The notes below the pieces were generated by a model, which saw only the letters and a list, made by a program, of their open reading frames with translations, was not told the DNA's origin and did not search any database. Of a DNA stretch of 64,000 nt, positions 58,754 to 64,000 are shown piece after piece. Location of the stretch: NCBI RefSeq assembly GCF_003086295.3, contig NC_092038.1, forward strand, positions 103,881,837-103,945,836, read 5' to 3'. Numbering within the stretch: the stretch's first letter is position 1; the number at the start of each line of letters is the position of its first letter. Source of the DNA: Arachis hypogaea (Eukaryota > Streptophyta > Magnoliopsida > Fabales > Fabaceae). The position numbers and the translations under genes are program-made.

Positions 58754-59908
58754 ATGGAACCTAAGGCCAGAGAGACCTCTAGAAAGAGGAAAGGGAAAGC
58801 AAAAGCTTTCACCTCCGAGTCATGGAAGATGGAGAGATTCATCTCAAAGGTCCATCAAGACCACTTCTATGAAGTTGTAGCTAAGAAGAAGGTGATCCCT
58901 GAGGTCCTTTTCATGCTCAAGAAAAATGAGTATCCGGAGATCCGACATGAAATCCGAAGAAGAGGTTGGGATGTTCTTACTAATCCCATTCAACAAGTCG
59001 GAATCTTAATGGTTCAAGAGTTCTATGCTAATGCATGGATCACTAGGAAGCATGATCAAAGTATAAACCCGAATCCAAAGAATTGGCTTACAATGGTTCG
59101 GGGGAAATACTTAGATTTCAGTCCGAAAAATGTAAGGTTGGCGTTCCACTTGCCAATGATGCAAGAAAATGCATGCCCCTACACTAGAAGGGTCAACTTT
59201 GATCAAAGGTTGGACTAAGTCCTCATGGACATATGTGTGGAAGGATCTCAATCGAAAAGAGACTCAAGAGGCAACCCGGTTCAATTGAGAAGACCGGACC
59301 TTAAGTCTGTGGCTAGAGGATGGTTGGAGTTCATCTAACGCTCCATCATTCCTACTAGCAACCGATTTGAAGTGACTGTAGATTGGGCCATCATGATCCA
59401 TAGTATCATGATTGGGGAGGAAGTAGAAGTTTATGAGATCATACCTCTAGAACTCTACAAGGTGGTTGACAAATCCTCCACTTTGGCAAGGTTAGCCTTT
59501 CCTCATATCATTTGTCACCTATGCAATTTGGCTGGGATTGACATAGAAGGAGACATCCTCATTGAAGAGGACAAGCCCATCACTAAGAAAAGGATGGAGC
59601 AAATAAGAGAGCCCACTCATGGACCTCAACAAGAGCATGAAGAAATTCCTCATGAAATCCCTGAGATGCCGCAAGGGATGCATTTTCCTCCACACAACTA
59701 TTGGGAGCAACTCAACACCTCTTTGGAAGGCTTGAGTTACAACATGGACCAACTAAGGATGGATCACCAAGAGCACTCCATCATTCTCCATGAGATTAGA
59801 GAAGATCAAATGGCTATGAAAGAGGAGCAACAAAGGCAAGGAAGAGACATAGAGGAGCTTAGGCGCTTCATCGGATCTTCAAGAGGAAGAACTAGCCTCC
59901 ATCACTAA
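58754..59908 (+). pseudogene. ORF3 of element B (env position), two stops
   Basis: 384 codons in one frame from MEPKARETSRKRKGKAKAF to 59908, with TAA at 59216-59218 and 59336-59338. It aligns with element A ORF3 throughout: KVHQDHFYEVVAKKKVIPEV, MVQEFYANAW, MVRGKYLDFSPKNVRLAFHL, AIMIHSIMIGEEVEVYEI and a C-terminal coiled coil (YNMDQLRMDHQEHSIILHEI). The N-terminus is strongly basic, like a nuclear or nucleic-acid-binding tail. No membrane segment seen. Preserved here although RT and integrase are absent. Confidence 0.75.
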
Positions 59909-60986
59909 GGTGGACCCGTTCTTTAATTTCCTTGTTCTTATTTTTCTGTTTTTTAAATTTGATGCCTTATGTTTGTTTATGTTTGTGTCTTTATTACATG
60001 ATCATTAGTGTCTAGTGTCTATGTCTTAAAGCTATGAATAATTCCATGAATCCTTCACCTCTCTTAAATGAAAAATGTGTGTAATTACAAAAGAACAAGA
60101 AGTACTTGGATTTCAAATTTTATCTTGAAATTAGTTTAATTATTTTGATATGGTGGCAATACTTTTTATTTTCTGAATGAATGCTTGAACAGTGCATATT
60201 TTTGATAGTGAAGTTTATGAATGTTAAAATTGTTGGCTCTTGAAAGAATGATGAACAAAGAGAAATGTTATTGATAATCTGAAAAATCATGAAATTGATT
60301 CTTGAAGCAAGAAAAAGCAGGGAAAAAGAAAAAAAGTATCGAAAAAAAAGAGAGAAAAAATTGGCGAAAAAGAAAAAGAAAGAAAAAGAAAAAGCAAGCA
60401 GAAAAAGACAATAGCCCTTTAAACCAAAAGGCAAGGGTAAAAAGGATCCAAGGCTTTGAGCATTAATGGATAGGAGGGCCCAAGGAATAAAATCCAGGCC
60501 TAAGCGGCTAAATCAAACTGTCCCTAACCATGTGCTTGTGTCATGCAGGTCCAAGTGAAAAGCTTGAGACTGAGTGGTTAAAGTCGTGATCCAAAACAAA
60601 AGAGTGTGCTTAAGAACTCTGGACACTTCTAATTAGGGATTAGCAAAGCTAAGTCACAATCTGAAAAGGTTCACCCAATTATGTGTCTGTGGCATTTATG
60701 TATCCGGTGGTAATACTGGAAAATAAAGTGCTTAGGGTCACGGCCAAGACTCATAAAGTAGATGTGTTCAAGAATCAACGTACAGAACTAGGAGAATCAA
60801 TAACACTATTTAAAATTCTGAGTTCCTATAGATGCCAATCATTCTGAATTTCAAAGGATAAAGTGAGATGCCAAAACTGCTCAGAAGCAAAAAGCTACTA
60901 GCCCCGTTGATCTAATTGGGACTAAGTTTCATTGATATTGTAAGATTCATTGTATGTTCTCTTCTTTCTATCCTATTTGATTTTCA
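59909..60986 (+). other. 3' untranslated region of element B
   Basis: About 1.08 kb without a gene; homologous to 40931-41992 of element A. It has an A/G-rich tract at about 60300-60410 (AAAGAAAAAGAAAG-type), which is purine-rich but lies about 600 bp from the LTR. Confidence 0.65.
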
Positions 60987-61024
60987 GTTACTTGGGGACA
61001 AGCAACAATTTAAGTTTGGTATTG
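60987..61024 (+). promoter_or_regulatory. Hairpin plus TTAAGTTTGGTATTG module at the 3' LTR of element B
   Basis: GTTACTTGGGGACAAGCAAC (60987-61006): 8-bp stem with one mismatch and a GGGA loop, then AATTTAAGTTTGGTATTG directly against the LTR start. Same order and spacing as 40930-40893 in element A. Confidence 0.7.
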
Positions 61025-61787
61025 TGATGAGCGGATAATTTATACGCTTTTTGGCATTGTTTTTACATAGTTTTTAGTATGATTTAGTTAGTTTTTAGTA
61101 TATTTTTATTAGTTTTAATGCAAAAATCATATTTCTGGACTTTACTATGAGTTTGTGTGTTTTTCTGTGATTTTAGGTATTTTCTGGCTAAAATTGAGGG
61201 ACCTGAGCAAAAATCTGATTCAGAGGCTGAAAAAGGACTGCTAATGCTATTGGATTCTGACCTCCCTGCACTTGAAATGGAATTTTTGGAGCTATAGAAA
61301 CCTAAATGGCACGCTCTCAATTGCGTTGGAAAGTAGACATCCAAGGATTTCCAGCAATATATAATAGTCCATACTTTGATCGAGTTTTGACGACGCAAAC
61401 TAGCATTCAAATGCCAACTCCCTACCCTATTCTAGCGTTAAACGTTAGAAACAGGTTACAAGCTAGAGTTTAACGCCCAAAACAGGCTGCAAACTGGCGT
61501 TTAACTCCAAGAAAAGTCTCTACACATGAAAGCTTCAATGCTCAGCCCAAGCACACACCAAGTGGGTCCGGAAGTGGATTTCTGCATCATTTACTTATTT
61601 CTGTAAACCCTAGTAACTAGTCTAGTATAAATAGGACCTTTTACTATTGTATTAGACATCTTTGGATTATCCTTAGATCATCTTTGGATGTTTAGTCCTT
61701 AGAATGCTGGGATCTGTGGACGTTTAGTCCTTAGACTTGGAGGCTGGCCATTCGGCCATGCCTAGACCTTCATCACTTATATATTTT
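61025..61787 (+). repeat. 3' LTR of element B, first 763 bp
   Basis: It follows 37709-38470 closely, including the palindromes (weaker here: AGCGTTAAACGTTAG), TATA box AGTATAAATAGG (about 61624) and GGCCATTCGGCCAT. It stops after ATATATTTT, where another LTR begins. In the 5' LTR the same place continues with CAACGGTGGAG, so element C entered at this point. Confidence 0.9.
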
Positions 61788-63454
61788 TGATGAGCGGATA
61801 ATTTATACGCTTTTTGGCATTGTTTTTAGGTAGTTTTTAGTAAGTTTGAGCTACTTTTAGGGATGTTTTCATTAGTTTTGATGTTAAATTCATATTTCTG
61901 GACTTTACTATGAGTTTGTGTGTTTTTCTGTGATTTCAGGTAATTTCTGGCTGAAATTGAGGGACTTGAGCAAAACTCTGAAAAAGGCTGACAAAAGGAC
62001 TGCTGATGCTGTTGGAATCTGACCTCCCTGCACTCGAAATGGATTTTCTGGAGCTACAGAACTCCAATTGGCGCGCTCTCAACGGCGTTGGAAATTAGAC
62101 ATCCAGGGCTTTCCAGCAATATATAATAGTCCATACTTTATTCGAAGAATGATGACGTAACATGGCGTTGAACGCCAAGTACATGCTGCTGTCTGGAGTT
62201 AAACGCCAGAAAAACGTCATGATCCGGAGTTGAACGCCCAAAACACGTCATAACTCGGAGTTCAACTCCAAGAGAAGCCTCAGCTCGTGGATAGATCAAG
62301 CTCAGCCCAAGCACACACCAAGTGGGCCCCGGAAGTGGATTTATGCATTATTTACTTACTCATGTAAACCCTAGTAGCTAGTCTAGTATATATAGGACAT
62401 TTATCTATTGTATTAGACATCTTTTGACAGTTTAATCTCTTTGATCATTCGGTCACTTGATCATGGAGAGGGCTGGCCATTCGGCCATGCCTGAACCTCT
62501 TTTACTTATGTATTTTCAATGGTGGAGTTTCTGCACACCATAGATTAAGGGTGTGGAGCTCTGCTGTACCTCAAGTATTAATGCAATTCCATTGTCTTTT
62601 ATTCAATTCTCTTTTATTCTTATTCCAAGATATTCATTCGTACCCAAGAACATGATGAATGTGATGATAAGTAACCCTCATTATCATTCTCACTCATGAA
62701 CGCACGTGATTGACAACCACTTCCGTTCTACATGCAACAAGAGCTTGAATGTGTATCTCTTAGATTCCCCAACAGAATCTTCGTGGTATAAGTTAGATAG
62801 ATGGCGGAATTCATGAGGATCCGGAAGGTCTAAACCTTGTCTGTGGTATTCCGAGTAGGACTCTATGATTGAATGACTGTGACGAGCTTCAAACTCCTGA
62901 AGGCTGGGCGTGATGACAAGCGCAAAAGAATCAATGGATTCTATTCCAACCTGATTGAGAACCGACAGATGATTAGCCGTGCTGTGACAGAGCATAGGAA
63001 CGTTTTCACTGAGAGGATGGGATGTAGCCATTGACAACGGTGATGCCCTACATACAGCTTGCCATGGAAAGGAGTAAGAAGGATTGAGTTGAAGCAATGG
63101 GAGAGCAGGCGTCCTTGAGCCATACAGTATCTTCATATGCTTATCTGAAATTCCTACCAATGAATCTGCATAAGTATTCTATCCCTTTTATTATTTATTT
63201 TCTTATTTCTATTTTCGAAAACCCATAAACCAATTTGATCTGCCTAACTGAGATTTACAAGGTGACCATAGCTTGCTTCATACCAACAATCTCTGTGGGA
63301 TCGACCCTTACTCACGTAAGGTTTATTACTTGGACGACCCAGTACACTTGCTGGTTAGTTGAACGGAGTTGTGTCCACTCGTGCCAAATACCTAAATTCC
63401 ACAATTTTACAATGAATGCACATTAAAGAATAGTGATCACAATTTCGTCCACCA
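61788..63454 (+). repeat. 5' LTR of element C (element leaves the window)
   Basis: 1667 bp from TGATGAGCGGATAATTTATA to TTCGTCCACCA. Palindrome cluster at 62162-62270 (ATGGCGTTGAACGCCAA, CTGGAGTTAAACGCCAG, CGGAGTTCAACTCC), TATA-like AGTATATATAGG (about 62384-62395), U5 block 63294-63352. The palindrome region resembles element A's LTR more than B's. Since a primer site and leader follow, this is a 5' LTR. Confidence 0.9.
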
Positions 63455-63460
63455 AGTTTT

Positions 63461-63478
63461 TGGCGCCGTTGCTGGGGA
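63461..63478 (+). promoter_or_regulatory. tRNA-Asp primer-binding site of element C
   Basis: TGGCGCCGTTGCTGGGGA, six bases after the LTR end; one mismatch to the tRNA-Asp complement. Confidence 0.88.
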
Positions 63479-64000
63479 TTGTTCGAGTATGGACAACTGA
63501 CGGTTCATCTTGTTGCTCAGATTAGGTAATTTTCTTTTCAAAAATCTTTTTTCAAAAATTTTTCTTTTTTTTCGTTTTTCCAAAAATATTTTCGAAAACA
63601 AAAAAAAATTTAATAAAAATACAAAAAAATCATAAAATCATAAAAACCAAAAATATTTTGTGTTTCTTGTTTGAGTCTTGAGTCAATTTTTAAGTTTGGT
63701 GTCAATTGCATGCTTTAAAATTTTTTCTTGCATTTTTTCGAAATTCTCATGCATTCATAGTGTTCTTCATGATCTTCAAGTTGTTCTTGACAAGTCTTCT
63801 TGTTTGATCTTGATAATTTCTTGTTTTGTGTTGTTTGTTGTTTTTCATGTGCATTTTTGCATTCATATTTTCCATGCATTAAAGATTTCTAAGTTTGGTG
63901 TCTTGCATGTTTTCTTTGCATCAAAAATTTTTCAAAATTATGTTCTTGATGTTCATCATGATCTTCAAAGTGTTCTTGGTGTTCATCTTGACATTCATAG
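63479..64000 (+). other. 5' leader of element C, cut by window end
   Basis: Homologous to the leader of element B from 51737: TCGAGT-TGGACAACTGACGG, TTTTCGAAAA words, and AAGTTTGGTGTC copies at 63691-63702 and 63890-63900. No coding sequence before the window ends. Confidence 0.8.

Overview
The window looks like repeat-rich plant nuclear DNA, most likely from a legume. Peanut (Arachis) is my best guess, from remembered similarity of the LTR ends and of the GGCGTT-N-AACGCC palindromes to Arachis repeats; no search was run. I found one intact host gene. Almost everything else is nested, broken transposable elements. No rRNA, tRNA, CRISPR array or prokaryotic signal was seen.

Layout. 1-4910: a retroviral-type protease remnant, then an old LTR (family G) cut by two solo LTRs, each with a perfect 5-bp target duplication (GTTGA; GTTTG). 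6080-8633 (minus): a two-exon CHX18-like cation/H+ antiporter gene. 9349-11802: a long-inverted-repeat DNA transposon holding a 111-bp foldback MITE and an LTR fragment. 12373-22546 (minus): element K, a Tat-type Ty3/gypsy element of about 10 kb with both LTRs, decayed gag-PR-RT-RNaseH-second RNaseH-IN, a hAT-type MITE, and an antisense gene (aORF) with its own promoter. 22547-26640: AT-rich DNA with a diverged 300-bp tandem duplication. 26640-34142: pieces of several LTR families and the 5' part of an iMet-primed gypsy element. 34143-36380: a decayed DNA transposon carrying two pieces of an ABCB (P-glycoprotein) gene. 36381-37708: a gag/protease remnant (D).

37709-64000 is a nest of related Athila-like elements. 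Element B (plus strand, from 37709) has gag, protease and a third ORF (ORF3) but no RT, RNase H or integrase. Element A (minus, 39363-51667, target duplication CGTAC) lies inside B's 5' LTR. It is structurally complete: two LTRs of about 1.53 kb, a tRNA-Asp-type primer site, gag-pol in one frame broken by four stop codons, and ORF3. A 2.1-kb solo LTR (H, target duplication CTGAG) sits in B's gag. A third element (C) starts inside B's 3' LTR at 61788 and leaves the window.

The most interesting signals are non-coding. (1) In A and B, a small hairpin followed by TAAGTTTGGTGT occurs twice per element: before ORF3 and directly against the 3' LTR, where the plus-strand primer should be. (2) Unrelated-looking LTR families carry arrays of short palindromes upstream of a TATA box, and the same arrangement recurs in front of ORF3. 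(3) Solo LTR H holds about six 115-bp tandem units, each with two hairpins. (4) One U5 block is shared by most of the LTR families here.
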